Origin: a virus
IMG/VR virus record: IMGVR_UViG_3300013127_000002
Span: 1-64,000 of that record
Reading direction: 5' to 3' (one strand)
Length of the DNA: 64,000 nucleotides
Shown here: in pieces, positions 37,176 through 46,900 of the stretch
Layout of the letters: every line of letters begins with the position of its first letter
Position numbering within the stretch: the first letter of the stretch is position 1
The notes under the pieces: model-generated
Told to the model about the DNA's origin: nothing
The model's database searches: none
The model's input: only the letters and a program-made list of their open reading frames with translations
Made by a program: the position numbers and the translations under genes

Positions 37176-38336
37176 CTATCTGGTACGTTCTACCCGGTAG
37201 CGAGGTTTCTTTCTAGACGTATCGATTATGACGTGGCCTCGCTCGATCTCGTCCTTCCGAGCACCTAGCCAGCGTGCTACGGATGTGATTTTCGAGTCGT
37301 ACACGAGTGCCCTGTCTGTGCGTGGGTTCCATCCAGGCCACAACATCCAGGGACGCGGGTGTGGTTCCTTTATCTTGTAGCGGTACGAGTACTGGATGGC
37401 CCGGCGGGTCATCTCTTGGATACCCATGTGGATCCCGGGAACCATTGAGGTCTGTTTGTTGAACCGGTCACGGCTGAGTTTCTTGATCGAGGTTCTCAGC
37501 TGCCACGGTCCGATGTCGCTCTTCCCGCAGATCTTCACCTTCTTACCGTTGGGCATCGTTGTCGTGGCGCTGGGGTAGTATGAGTCCTGCAAGATGGCCC
37601 ACACGGTTTCCCGGTCGTAGGAAAGCTGGAACTTTTCCACGAGCTTCTTCGACACCTTGCGTCTGGTAGTTTTGCCGTGCCAGGTTTCCGAAACGAGACG
37701 TCTCTCTTCAGATTCCGACGCCCACTTGCGAGTGGGGTAATCGAGAGCACACGGATCGAAGCCTCCTTCGTTTGCGTGAGACGCGAATACCCCCCAGAGA
37801 GGCATGGTGACTCCAGTACGTTTCTCGACGTCTTCCATCGACGATAAGAACAGCGCCGCCCACTCCCCGGCTTGCTGGACGACGTCTTCTGTGGGGACTG
37901 CTTTTCCGCACTTCTGCCAAAAGACCGCGCGGGGTTTGTTTTTGCCGGCGGGCACAGTACGCGAGCGTAGAATTGCGACGGAAAGACGGTAGAGCAACGT
38001 GGCTTCAGGGCCGGGATTAGCCCAAAGGTTATCCAGATCAATGTTTCCGACAATCTCGTTTTCGATACGTGTTTTCCATTCATCTGACAGGTCAGGGGCA
38101 GGTTCTTCCTCCTCTGCTTGAATGGACTCTTCGGCGAAGTTCTCTGACTCTATCCTGAGGATTTCTTCGATATCAGGGATAAGCTCCCCTGCCATCTGTA
38201 TGTCGTCTTGCGCTTCTCGGTTGAACGAGCTCCCGGATGGGTTGTCGGGGGCTTCTAGTTCGTCGGTCAGTGCTACTGCGGCTCCCATTAACATGGCCGC
38301 GATGGTACAGGCGATTAACGATACGGGCACTCTCAT
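37176..38336 (-). CDS. Exported lytic transglycosylase-like enzyme (lysin candidate)
   Basis: 386 residues; start at MRVPVSL fixed by GGGAGGAGGTAAC. The first 23 residues form a signal peptide (SLIACTIAAMLMGAAVAL) and are followed by an acidic linker. In the C-terminal half, WGVFASHANEGGFDPCA contains a candidate catalytic Glu and SDIGPWQLRTSIK resembles the GLMQ-type motif of SLT lysozyme-like folds. An exported wall-cutting enzyme could be the endolysin, but the spacing between motifs is larger than in classical SLT domains. Confidence 0.6.
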   Translation of the reverse strand: MRVPVSLIACTIAAMLMGAAVALTDELEAPDNPSGSSFNREAQDDIQMAGELIPDIEEILRIESENFAEESIQAEEEEPAPDLSDEWKTRIENEIVGNIDLDNLWANPGPEATLLYRLSVAILRSRTVPAGKNKPRAVFWQKCGKAVPTEDVVQQAGEWAALFLSSMEDVEKRTGVTMPLWGVFASHANEGGFDPCALDYPTRKWASESEERRLVSETWHGKTTRRKVSKKLVEKFQLSYDRETVWAILQDSYYPSATTTMPNGKKVKICGKSDIGPWQLRTSIKKLSRDRFNKQTSMVPGIHMGIQEMTRRAIQYSYRYKIKEPHPRPWMLWPGWNPRTDRALVYDSKITSVARWLGARKDEIERGHVIIDTSRKKPRYRVERTR

Positions 38337-38431
38337 GTTACCTCCTCCCTCGGACCCCTGCGGGCCGGGATTGGTGTAAAGCACACTTTTTGTGCAGACG
38401 AACTCCTTTCGTTTGATGTGTGTGTAGGCCG

Positions 38432-38437
38432 ATTATA
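38432..38437 (-). promoter_or_regulatory. TATAAT box for leftward block
   Basis: Minus-strand TATAAT preceded by CTTTCCGC, about 95 bases before the exported enzyme's ATG; the leader contains a GCACA/GTGTGC hairpin (minus strand near 38383-38398). No clear TTGACA at 17 bases. Confidence 0.4.
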
Positions 38438-38458
38438 GCGGAAAGAGCGGAGAGGGTG

Positions 38459-38806
38459 CTAGGCTTTCTTGACGTTTTCCTGGAACCAGGACCAGACGTC
38501 CTTGCAGATGTTATCGAACTTCACGAGTCCGTCGGGATAGAAGTGCCGATTGTTGCAGTTTTCCAGGTAGACCGCTGCCACGATCTCCTCCTGGGTCAGA
38601 CCATGGTCCTGGCCGTACAGTCGGATGTAATCGTTGAGGGACTGAGTACAAGCCCCTACCCTCTTGAAGAAGTCTGCTTCTTGGGCTTGTGCCATCGCTT
38701 GTGACGCCTTGTTGGGGTCCTGTTTGCTGCCAGGAACGCGTGTTGCTTCGATTTTCTTCCATCCACCGTTGCCGTCGGGGACAGACACCATTTCGTTTTC
38801 GGACAT
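38459..38806 (-). CDS. Hypothetical protein
   Basis: 115 residues; start at MSENEM overlaps the preceding stop (TGATG). Helical, with YLENCNNRHFYPDGLVKF near the C-terminus. It ends just before the TATAAT box of the next leftward gene. No domain recognised. Confidence 0.55.
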   Translation of the reverse strand: MSENEMVSVPDGNGGWKKIEATRVPGSKQDPNKASQAMAQAQEADFFKRVGACTQSLNDYIRLYGQDHGLTQEEIVAAVYLENCNNRHFYPDGLVKFDNICKDVWSWFQENVKKA

Positions 38807-39066
38807 CACTCTTCCACTCCTCTCTTCTCCCACCACGGGCACGTGGTGATGATGTCGTTCTCGTGCACCATGAAGATCTTGGCTTGCATGGTCGGGAGTT
38901 CTTCTACGATCGCCCCGGGAGGAAAGACGTGGTCCCCTACCTTGTTTTTCGGGTAGACCGACCGCTTCAGGCAGGGACCGCTGTGCAGCTTTTTCGGGGG
39001 AGCGTTCTTCTGCACTTTTCTCAGGGCCCAGTAATACTTGCAGGTACCGCAGGATTTCGTCGCCAT
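38806..39066 (-). CDS. Cysteine-rich zinc-binding-like protein
   Basis: 86 residues; MATKSCG start supported by GAGAGGATAAACAAC upstream. CGTCKYYWAL, GPCLKRSVYP and CPWWEKRG give four cysteines arranged C-x2-C...C...C, a small zinc module seen in many phage proteins. Coupled to the next gene. Confidence 0.6.
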   Translation of the reverse strand: MATKSCGTCKYYWALRKVQKNAPPKKLHSGPCLKRSVYPKNKVGDHVFPPGAIVEELPTMQAKIFMVHENDIITTCPWWEKRGVEE

Positions 39067-39071
39067 GTTGT

Positions 39072-39536
39072 TTATCCTCTCACGTGGAGTTTTGCTTTGT
39101 GCTTTGCCAGAAGACTGGTGACCGGGAGACTGTGCAGGGCGTGTGCGATTCGCCTGAACGCCGTGGCCTCGGTTTGCATGACCCCGGTCGAGACCACAAT
39201 CACCGCAGTCTTGGAGCGCAGAACCATCTCCCCGGGTTCCGCGATGTAGGCAATTGTTGGGCGCAGTACTTTTATACCACATTCTCGCAGTTCTGCGCGA
39301 AAGCGCTCGTTTACTTCGTAAAGAAGTTTGGACAGGCGCTCGGAAACTTCTCCGATTTCGTCGTCATCTGCGTCATCGAGATCACCGAAACTCACGCCGA
39401 AGGAGTCTCCATCCAGCCGTACACGGAGTTCGCTCGGTGGCATTTCGGGGTCGGCGTCTTTCTTGAGGAATTTCGGGTCTTCCTTTCCCGGTTCAGGTTC
39501 TCGGTACGGGTTGAAGATCCCTGCGGGGTTGTTCAT
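39072..39536 (-). CDS. Hypothetical protein
   Basis: 154 residues; the start overlaps the preceding stop and AAAGGAGTAGGACT lies upstream. Acidic and proline-rich N-terminus (NPYREPEPGKEDPKFLKK), then an alpha/beta body. No domain recognised. Confidence 0.55.
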   Translation of the reverse strand: MNNPAGIFNPYREPEPGKEDPKFLKKDADPEMPPSELRVRLDGDSFGVSFGDLDDADDDEIGEVSERLSKLLYEVNERFRAELRECGIKVLRPTIAYIAEPGEMVLRSKTAVIVVSTGVMQTEATAFRRIAHALHSLPVTSLLAKHKAKLHVRG

Positions 39537-39748
39537 GATAGTCCTACTCCTTTCGAGAGATCAGGATCGCGGCAGTCTATGTGGACAAGTTCAAACTCTT
39601 CGAGGAAGAAAGCTCCGAGCGATGCTAGATTCAGAGGGTGAACGCCCACATGGTCGATGATGAACGCTTGCGTTACACGATCGCCGGGTTCGAACCGCTT
39701 TCGGCATCGACCGCAGGTGGTTGAGTCTACTGTTGGGTGGTGTGCCAT
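39533..39748 (-). CDS. Small zinc-finger-like protein
   Basis: 71 residues. CGRCRKRFEPGD near residue 12 and HIDCRD near residue 57 give CxxC and HxxC pairs, likely a zinc site. It starts right after the terminator at 39753-39790, so it may depend on readthrough. Confidence 0.55.
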   Translation of the reverse strand: MAHHPTVDSTTCGRCRKRFEPGDRVTQAFIIDHVGVHPLNLASLGAFFLEEFELVHIDCRDPDLSKGVGLS

Positions 39749-39752
39749 GTTC

Positions 39753-39790
39753 GAAAAAAAAGAGCGACTCCGCCGTTAAGCGGAGTCTGC
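39753..39790 (-). terminator. Rho-independent terminator, minus strand
   Basis: Minus strand: GACTCCGC, loop TTAACG, GCGGAGTC, then GCTC and eight T (plus-strand arms 39766-39773 and 39780-39787). It ends the DinG/UDG operon right after the small zinc ribbon and before the next leftward gene. Confidence 0.85.
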
Positions 39791-39797
39791 TCGGTTC

Positions 39798-39947
39798 TTA
39801 CTTCTTGCCCAGATCGGCGAGAAGCTTCTTGGTGATGCGAACCTTCGTGCCGCAGGACTTGCATACCCCGATCTCTCCGGGCATGGCCACGACCTTGGTG
39901 TCGCACTTGGGGCAGGGCACTACTTTCGAACCGGGTTGCCTGGGCAT
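39798..39947 (-). CDS. 49-residue zinc-ribbon protein
   Basis: ATG preceded by AAAAAGGAGAAAGACG. The product carries VPCPKCDTKVVAMPGEIGVC and CKSCG, the CxxC-x14-CxxC spacing of a classical zinc ribbon, and a basic helical end. It follows DinG directly and ends at the terminator. Small zinc ribbons next to replication genes can be transcription or replication accessory factors; role unknown. Confidence 0.7.
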   Translation of the reverse strand: MPRQPGSKVVPCPKCDTKVVAMPGEIGVCKSCGTKVRITKKLLADLGKK

Positions 39948-39968
39948 CGTCTTTCTCCTTTTTGCTGG

Positions 39969-42263
39969 TTAATGTCCGTTAACGTCTGTTAACGGCTCAT
40001 TAAGGAAGTTAACAGCTGTAAAGAAGTTGTCAACCACGTTTTCGAATCCCAAGGATAAAACGATCATCTTTCCGTAACCTGCTGGCCCATACGGTTTGCC
40101 TGATGCGACTTTCTTTTCGAGCTTGTCCCAATTTGAGGCATGCGCTTCCGGGTTTGAGGTCGAGGTCCAGAGCCGGGTGTCCAGGATCGCAATGACCCCC
40201 TTGTCGGACGTCGAGCGGATAAGTCGTCCTGTTCCTTGTCGGAGGTCGAAGATCATCTTCGGAACGTAAACGTCGTGGAACCAACTCTTCCCCGCGCGCT
40301 TGACCAACTCCTTGATGACGGCGTCAGACTGGTTGGGGAAAGGCAGCTTGGGGATGATGACGAGTCGCAGCTTCTCTCCTACGACGTCGATCCCCTCCCA
40401 GAAACTCTTCAGCCCGAATAGCACGCTCTTGGGAGTGTTTCGGTACTCTTCTAGAAGGGCTTCCGCGCCTTCATCCTGTTGTGCGAGCAGGTTGAGCCCG
40501 TAACTCTTGAAGTGCTCTTCGGTCATTGCCTTCACGTCTCGGAGGTCTGTCCTTGCCGTGAAGAGTACAAAGGCGTCTCCGTTCGAGTACCGGCACAGCC
40601 GGAGGATCTCCATGGAGACGGCCTTCAACCAGTTCTCGTGGTTGGCCTGGTCAGACGGATTCGGGATCGGCGTGTCGTACGTGTAGCGGGGCGTGTAGAG
40701 CCGCGCCTGTCTGTTGTAGTCGAAGGGGCTCTCGTAGAAGCGCTCGACGGTGTTGTATTTGTCTAAAGTGGTGATTGTTCGGGTTCTTGGAGTCGCGGGT
40801 ACCCTCGGAAGAGGTGTAAGATCCAACCCTATGCGTTTCTTGAAGTAGTCGAACTTCTTGTTCACGGCCAGCGTGGCGGAGACGAATGCCTTGGTATTGA
40901 TCTTCTCCAGCGCGGCCTGTACCAGCGGGCCAATTTCGATGGGTGTTCGGATGAGGTGAGCGTCTCCGTTGCGCTCTTCGTACAGGAGAACAAATTGTTT
41001 TTCAGGATCAGGTGTCTGGAGCTGTAGGACCAACTCTTCAAGGGACTTCATCCTGCTGCACATTTTCTTCAGCTTGCTTATGCCCAGGAAGACGTGGGCC
41101 TGCGAGTACTCCCCTGTCGCAGTATTGGACATCTTGCTCATGGTGGTCTCGAACAGCGCACTCATGACTTTGAGTCGGTCCGTGTAGTCTTTCATCATGG
41201 AGGCCGCGACTTCTCGCAGCTTGTCCTGATTGATGACCTTGGAGGATGAGTCCATGTAGTCCCGCGCATACGCGGCTAAAGACGTTATGCCGTCTTGAAG
41301 TTTGGAGAGTCCTCCCAGCAGGTTCGAGGCGGACGTGTTTGCCAGATCCTCGATCATCATTTCAAGGTCGTGGTCTTCCCGGAGAATCCGCATGGATTTC
41401 TTGAAGTGGTTTACGCTGACCGTGTCTGTGTAAGCGGAACGTACCGCTTCTTCGAAGTGGTGGGCCTCGTCTACGATGAGAATGTCGAATCTACCGAGAA
41501 TCTTTTCCCCGTACCGAAGCTGGTAGGCCAGCACGTGGTGGTTGGTCACGATGATGTTGTAGTTCTTCGGTTTGGGACGACAAGCGATCCGGCACCCGCC
41601 CATGTTCGGACAATTGTCGGTTGAGATGTCTGCGAAGTGGTCGGACAGCTCAGGAAAATCGGACCGCTCGATCCAGGTCCTGAGGACCCCGTACTTCACC
41701 CCGGTAGTGATGTAGGCGAGTCTGCGTAGGAGTGCAGCACTCTTCTCCTTGTTGAAGGGGTTTTTCTTCAACACCTCTGATACGAGGTCCGGACAGAGAT
41801 AGTTAGTCTTGCCTTTGATGTTGATGAAGTTGAACTTTCCGTCCGTTTCCGCGTCGAGAGATTCCTCGTCTCCTTCGGTGTTGTTATCGAAGCTGGCGGC
41901 AACGTACGGCATCTTCTCTCTCAGAGTTGGCAAGTCCTTGTCGTAGAGCTGGTGTTGCAGGGTTTTCTTGGCTGTGGCGATGACCAGTCTCTTCCCGGAC
42001 AGGATTCCGGGGACCAGGTAGCCGTAGCTCTTTCCGATGCCCGTACCGCCTTCGGCCAGGAGGATCTCTCCGTTATCGATCGCGTGCTCGATGTCCACAG
42101 CCAGCCGGTACTGTCCTTCTCTTTTTTCTTTTCCGATGCTGAACTTTCCGTCCCGGAACACGTCATCGGCGGTTGTGCTGAATGGTTTTCGGCAGATGGT
42201 GCACAGCTTGATGTCTTTGGCTCCGTCCCACGGCAGGACCAGGCCGCACGTTTTACAAATCAT
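39969..42263 (-). CDS. dinG: DinG-like XPD-family DNA helicase
   Basis: 764 residues, start overlapping the UDG stop (ATGA). Residues 1-26 form an extra zinc ribbon (CKTCG at 3-7, CTICRKPF at 21-28). Walker A EGGTGIGKSYGYL, DEAH box IVDEAHHFEE, and the iron-sulphur cysteines in LCPDLVSE and NCPNMGGCRIAC identify the XPD/DinG family; motifs near the end (LRQGTGRLIRS) match motif VI. These 5'-3' helicases unwind R-loops, D-loops and damaged DNA. The zinc ribbon is an addition to the E. coli form that I know. It lies with UDG in a repair operon. Confidence 0.85.
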   Translation of the reverse strand: MICKTCGLVLPWDGAKDIKLCTICRKPFSTTADDVFRDGKFSIGKEKREGQYRLAVDIEHAIDNGEILLAEGGTGIGKSYGYLVPGILSGKRLVIATAKKTLQHQLYDKDLPTLREKMPYVAASFDNNTEGDEESLDAETDGKFNFINIKGKTNYLCPDLVSEVLKKNPFNKEKSAALLRRLAYITTGVKYGVLRTWIERSDFPELSDHFADISTDNCPNMGGCRIACRPKPKNYNIIVTNHHVLAYQLRYGEKILGRFDILIVDEAHHFEEAVRSAYTDTVSVNHFKKSMRILREDHDLEMMIEDLANTSASNLLGGLSKLQDGITSLAAYARDYMDSSSKVINQDKLREVAASMMKDYTDRLKVMSALFETTMSKMSNTATGEYSQAHVFLGISKLKKMCSRMKSLEELVLQLQTPDPEKQFVLLYEERNGDAHLIRTPIEIGPLVQAALEKINTKAFVSATLAVNKKFDYFKKRIGLDLTPLPRVPATPRTRTITTLDKYNTVERFYESPFDYNRQARLYTPRYTYDTPIPNPSDQANHENWLKAVSMEILRLCRYSNGDAFVLFTARTDLRDVKAMTEEHFKSYGLNLLAQQDEGAEALLEEYRNTPKSVLFGLKSFWEGIDVVGEKLRLVIIPKLPFPNQSDAVIKELVKRAGKSWFHDVYVPKMIFDLRQGTGRLIRSTSDKGVIAILDTRLWTSTSNPEAHASNWDKLEKKVASGKPYGPAGYGKMIVLSLGFENVVDNFFTAVNFLNEPLTDVNGH

Positions 42264-42823
42264 TTTCCTCCTAGTGCGAGCCTGTGTGCTCGACTAATGT
42301 GTCGTAGAAACGCAAAGTAGATCTCGTCGGACGAGTGCCGGGAAACGTACGACGGGTGGAACGTGAGAATGGCGGTGATGTCACCCCGGTAGTAGACGAC
42401 TTTTCCGCTGTTATCCACAACTGGAATCCTGTGCGGGTTTTCTCCCAGGATGAACGCCTGTGCGAACCTTCCCAGGGCGACAATGACCTTTGGCTTTACG
42501 GCGGAAAGTTGCTTGACCAAGAAGGGTCGACAGTTGTTCAGCTCCTCGTCAGTCGGGTTCCTGTTTTCGGGTGGCCGGCACTTTACACAGTTGAGGATGT
42601 TGTACTCTCCGGGTTTGAATCCTACCCGGGACATGCAGGATCTCAGCAAGGTTCCGGCACGGCCGATGAATGGCACACCTTGTTCGTCTTCTTTCTCCCC
42701 CGGGGCCTCCCCGAGAAAGACGCACGGCGCGGGGACTGCTCCTTCCCCGATCACGACGTTCCGTCTCCCGAGGGCCAGCTCGGGGCACTTCTGGCAGGTT
42801 AGCATCTGCTCGGTGAGCTTCAT
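42260..42823 (-). CDS. Family-4 uracil-DNA glycosylase
   Basis: 187 residues, AAGGAGGGTCACCAA upstream. Iron-sulphur cysteines appear at LTCQKCPEL (10, 13) and NCVKCRPPENRNP plus NNCRPFL; motif 1 GEAPGEKEDEQGVPFIGRAG and the final HPSYVSRH match type-4 (SPO1-polymerase-type) uracil glycosylases. It removes uracil from DNA to start base excision repair. First gene of the leftward DinG operon. Confidence 0.9.
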   Translation of the reverse strand: MKLTEQMLTCQKCPELALGRRNVVIGEGAVPAPCVFLGEAPGEKEDEQGVPFIGRAGTLLRSCMSRVGFKPGEYNILNCVKCRPPENRNPTDEELNNCRPFLVKQLSAVKPKVIVALGRFAQAFILGENPHRIPVVDNSGKVVYYRGDITAILTFHPSYVSRHSSDEIYFAFLRHISRAHRLALGGK

Positions 42824-42910
42824 TTGGTGACCCTCCTTGGTTGGCGCTTGTCTTTTACCACAGAATATCTTAAAGCTTGGTTAACCCCTCTTTAACAAGG
42901 AGATATTCAA
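42824..42910. promoter_or_regulatory. Divergent intergenic region with GGTTAACC palindrome
   Basis: 87 bases between the divergent UDG and tail operons. It has the palindrome GGTTAACC at 42879-42886 and a further TTAAC, TATCTT and TAAGAT boxes on opposite strands, and the ribosome binding sites AAGGAGGG (-) and AAGGAGA (+). Likely a shared promoter region; exact boxes uncertain. Confidence 0.5.
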
Positions 42911-43561
42911 ATGGCAGATCCCACCACCAAGGCGCCGCCCCTCATCGGGCATTTCGACGGACAGGCTCGCGGACCGCAGCAGAACTCCCCGCGCGTACCG
43001 CGCAAGGAACCGCCATCAGGGGAACCGAATGACCCGGCGGACAAGGCCGTCCAAGAGACCATGGACATTGTCGACAAGCAGATCCTGGAACCCATGATCA
43101 AGGAAGGTACGCCGGAAGGGGTTGCTGAGACCTACGAGGAAGGGCTGAAGAAGGTCGGGCTGACACTGGCGGATGCCCGGGCCATCATGGAGCAGGTTCT
43201 CGTCAACAACTTCTACGAAGAGACCTACTACATCCAGAGCCTTCCGGTGACCTTCAGGACGCGGAGCTACCACGACACCGTGCGGCTTCACAAGTTCCTG
43301 ACTGCGGAGAGCCCGGTCTACCAGGCGAGCATCCAGGATCTCATTGCCCGACACAACCTGGCGGCGGCGCTCAAGAAGTACGGGGACCGGGAATTTGCGT
43401 TTCCGGATGATGCATCGAAGGCGGAAGATGCGTTCGACGAACGGATGACCTTCGTGGAGAGTCGGGTCGAGCACGTCACTACACGCCTCATGAAGCTGGC
43501 CTACAAGTTCGACGAGAAGCTGACGAAGGTCTTCGCTGACGGGGCTCCCCAGGATTTTTGA
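42911..43561 (+). CDS. Hypothetical protein, possible tail assembly chaperone N-part
   Basis: 216 residues, AACAAGGAGATATTCAA upstream. Proline/glycine-rich first 40 residues, then helices. It is followed by an overlapping -1 frame and then a very long protein, the usual order of tail assembly chaperones before the tape measure. Sequence is not recognised as G/GT-like, so the role is positional inference. Confidence 0.55.
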   Translation: MADPTTKAPPLIGHFDGQARGPQQNSPRVPRKEPPSGEPNDPADKAVQETMDIVDKQILEPMIKEGTPEGVAETYEEGLKKVGLTLADARAIMEQVLVNNFYEETYYIQSLPVTFRTRSYHDTVRLHKFLTAESPVYQASIQDLIARHNLAAALKKYGDREFAFPDDASKAEDAFDERMTFVESRVEHVTTRLMKLAYKFDEKLTKVFADGAPQDF

Positions 43562-43980
43562 ACGCGGCAACGGGGCAGGTTAGAGCGTATGCATTTCTGC
43601 ATAACGCTCCGTTGCCGGATGCAGGGTCATTCCAGGAACGACTTCTCAACGAGGTCATCGTTCGCGAGCGCAACGCGCAGTTCGCGATGGTGTCCTTGAT
43701 GGCTCGTTTGCTGGGTACGATCGCCGGGATCCAGCCGAAATCGATGGTGCTCCTGCTCGAAGAGTATAGGGAAGAACTCTTCCAGTTGCGCTATAATCCA
43801 AGGTACAGGAGCGTCAGTCGAGTCCTGGCTGACATGGAGATGTCGAAGGCGGCGGAAGAGACTCGGATGATGCGGCGGGTTGCGGCCATGACGATTTCCG
43901 ACGAGGAACTCGAAAAGTTCCGGCGGGATTCGCGCGAGAAAGCCGAAAAGAAAAAGAAGAAGAAAAAGGCTAAGGGCTGA
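43558..43980 (+). CDS. Hypothetical protein in -1 frame, possible chaperone extension
   Basis: Up to 140 residues from TTG at 43558. No good ribosome binding site; the preceding gene ends GGA-TTT-TTG-A, so ribosomes could slip back one base on the T run or reinitiate at TTG. Helical, with a strongly basic tail (KKKKKKAKG-like). Its stop overlaps the next ATG. Confidence 0.55.
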   Translation: MNAATGQVRAYAFLHNAPLPDAGSFQERLLNEVIVRERNAQFAMVSLMARLLGTIAGIQPKSMVLLLEEYREELFQLRYNPRYRSVSRVLADMEMSKAAEETRMMRRVAAMTISDEELEKFRRDSREKAEKKKKKKKAKG

Positions 43981-46900
43981 TGCCGTACGACGATACTACT
44001 ACGAACTCAATGCAGGTTAGTCTGGGTCTGACTCCGGGATGGACACCGCCTCAGCCGATGTTCGTTCCCCCCGCGATGGCGGCGCAACAGCTTCAGAATC
44101 AGGCCAGCCAGCAGTTGGCGGCGGGGACGGCGATGACGCGTCTTCCGTCTGCGGCCCCGGTTGGGCTGTTCAACCAGCAGTTCCAGCAGCAGTTCCAGGG
44201 CATCCAGGCCCAGCAGTCCTACAACCCGTACATGGCGCAGGCCCTGTCGGGGAACATGCTCGGTGCGGGAATGGGGGCTATGGGAGGGTACTCTCCCGGG
44301 ATGTTGCCCTCTCCTCTCATGATGACGCCACCGTCTACCGGAGCCTTCCGGCCCATGCCGCAGTTGTCGATGTCCCCGATCCCGCCCCAGCAGGTAGCAC
44401 CTATCATGCCAGGGCCGTTTGTACCCCGGCTTCCGCAGCCGATGTTCCAGACGGCGTGGGACCGGGAGCTTCAACAGCGAGACTTCCGGGAGGATAAACT
44501 CTATTCCATGGCCTCCCAGGCACCCAGAGGCATGGGCATGGCCGCGGGGTTTGGTGCTGGAGCCGCGGCCGGCGCCGCGGTAGGTGGGATGTTCGGCGGG
44601 GTTGGTCGGGTAGTAGGGGCGTTAGGTGGAGGTGCCCTCGCAGGGATCAGCGGTTTTGCAGGGTCTGCGGGGGAGATGGCGATGTCCCCGATGCGGCCGT
44701 CCCTCGATGTTCACGAGATGGGCGCGTCTCTACAGAGGATGTCCCAGCAGTGGATGCTGACCGGGCCGCAGATGCATCAGCAAGGTGCGGGATTCTCCCG
44801 GTTGTCGTCGTTGCATCTGGCAGACCAGATTCGCACGATGTCCACGGAACGCGGGTTCAAGGCGGAGACGGGTGAGGCGTTCAATCGCGAAGACTTGATG
44901 AAGATCACCGAGCAGTCCGGGCGGGCCGGGCTCATGGACATGGAGCAGGGCACCGAGGCGGTGCGTAACAATCTTCGTCAGGTGAGCCGGGTTATCCGTC
45001 GTTTCATGCAGCTGACTGGGGATCCGGATGTCGTAAGTGTCATCCGGGAGATGGGACAGATGCGTGCGTTCGGCATGTCCGTTAACGACATGGAGCGTGC
45101 AGCACAGAACATGAAGTCGTATGCTCGGGCGGCGGGTGTTTCGGTTCAGGGACTTCAGCAGATGGGTGGCGTGCCGGGTGCGATGACGTACACACAGGTG
45201 GGGCTGTCGGCCGCGTCCGGGATGGAGATGGGAAATTACGCGTTTGCGGCAGCACGACAAGCAGTAGCTACCGGCACGTACAACCCGAGAGAGCTGGCGA
45301 TGATGGGCGGGGTCTCGGGTATCGCGCAGAGAAACGTGCAGGCGCAGGCGGCGCTCACGTCCATGCCTCTCTTCGGCGCTGCGGTCGGCGGGTACGGGCA
45401 GGGCGGCTGGGGAGTCAACTACGGGCAGCTTGCCCAGGTGGCCCGAGGAGGACAAGGCGGTCTCGGAGCGACCGGGATGGTCATGGGCGCGGTGCAGAAC
45501 ATCGGGCAGGCAGTCGCACAGGGAGGTATCGGAGCCCTGGCGGAGTTTCCGATCAGACAGCGTTTCCTCCAGGAGCAGGCGGCCCAGTCCATGCATCCTG
45601 CTCAGCAGATGGCCATGCGGTTCAAGATGGCCATGCAGACGGGTCAGACTCTCGGTTTACAAGGTAAAGCTGCTTTCACGACCGGGGCCCGGGCGCTGTA
45701 CGGGGATGAAGTTGCCGAGCAGATGTTCATGGAAGCTCGCAACCCGCAGGCGTTCCGGGAGCAGGCGGCTATGCTCCGGAGAGAGAACCAGGAGATTGCC
45801 CGGGAACAACGCGCTTCGGTCATGTCGAACGCTCCGGGGTTTGCGGATACTCTTGGACGCCGACTGGGGATCTCTACGTCTACCCGTGGAGTCTTTACTG
45901 GTGGTGGGTCTATCGGCAATGCGTTGAGCGATTTGGGTACGTCCTTCTCGCACAACGCACTCTTCCACTATTTTGAAGATGTAGAGGCTCGCAAGAACGG
46001 TGAGCGCATCAATCGAGTGTCCGCCTTGGCGGGTATCGAGACAGAGGCACAACGCCGGAATGTAGTCAAAGCCGTCCGCGGCGGACTGTTGCAGGGTAGT
46101 ACCGTAAAGAGGATGGCCGCGGGGGCACGAGGTGCAGAAGCCGAGATCGGGATGGCGCAGGCTGGTGATGTACTCTCGCTGGCGAATGCCCAGCTGGGTG
46201 ACCTCATGGCAGACCAACAGACTGGTGCCAGAATGGCCAGTGCGGTAGCGGGAGTGGCGGCTTTCATTCCTATTCCTCCGCTGAGTGCTGCCATGGCCGG
46301 GATGTCTGCCGCGATGGGTGTTATGGGTCAAGAGGGCATGACCGCCAAGGCGTACATGGAGGCTACGGGAGGTACCGAGAATTATCTTCCTAGGACTCTA
46401 CAGGAAGCAGAACAGCGTAATTTTGTTATCACAGCTTCTCGTAATGTGACGACCGAAGGTATCCGCGGGATGGCTTCCGCTGTAGGTAAGAGGTTTGGTG
46501 TCGGGGAAGACAAAATGGTGTTGTCCATGGGGACGGCTGCGTCGGAGCTCGCGAAGCTGGCGAGAGGTAAAGTGGCGCTGGTTGGCCAAGACAAAAACCT
46601 ATCCATGAAGGACGTTACGTCCGCGATATTCAAGGGGCTGACCTCTACAGGCATGTCGGCAAGTCAAGCAACCGAGATGATCAAGGGGATGAGCAGAGAG
46701 CAGCTGGCGCAGTACACGGGTACGGTCATGCGTGACGCGCAGGCTCAAGGAGGAACGGAGACAGCCGCTATTTTCCAAAGGTTCAAAGATCAAGCAGGGC
46801 TTCTTACGGGAGGGGGTGTAACCGGAAAGAAACTCGAAGAAGATCTGGCAGCGCGTGCCGCGGGATATGAGCGCATGGCGGGTTGGGGTGAAGAGGGAGA

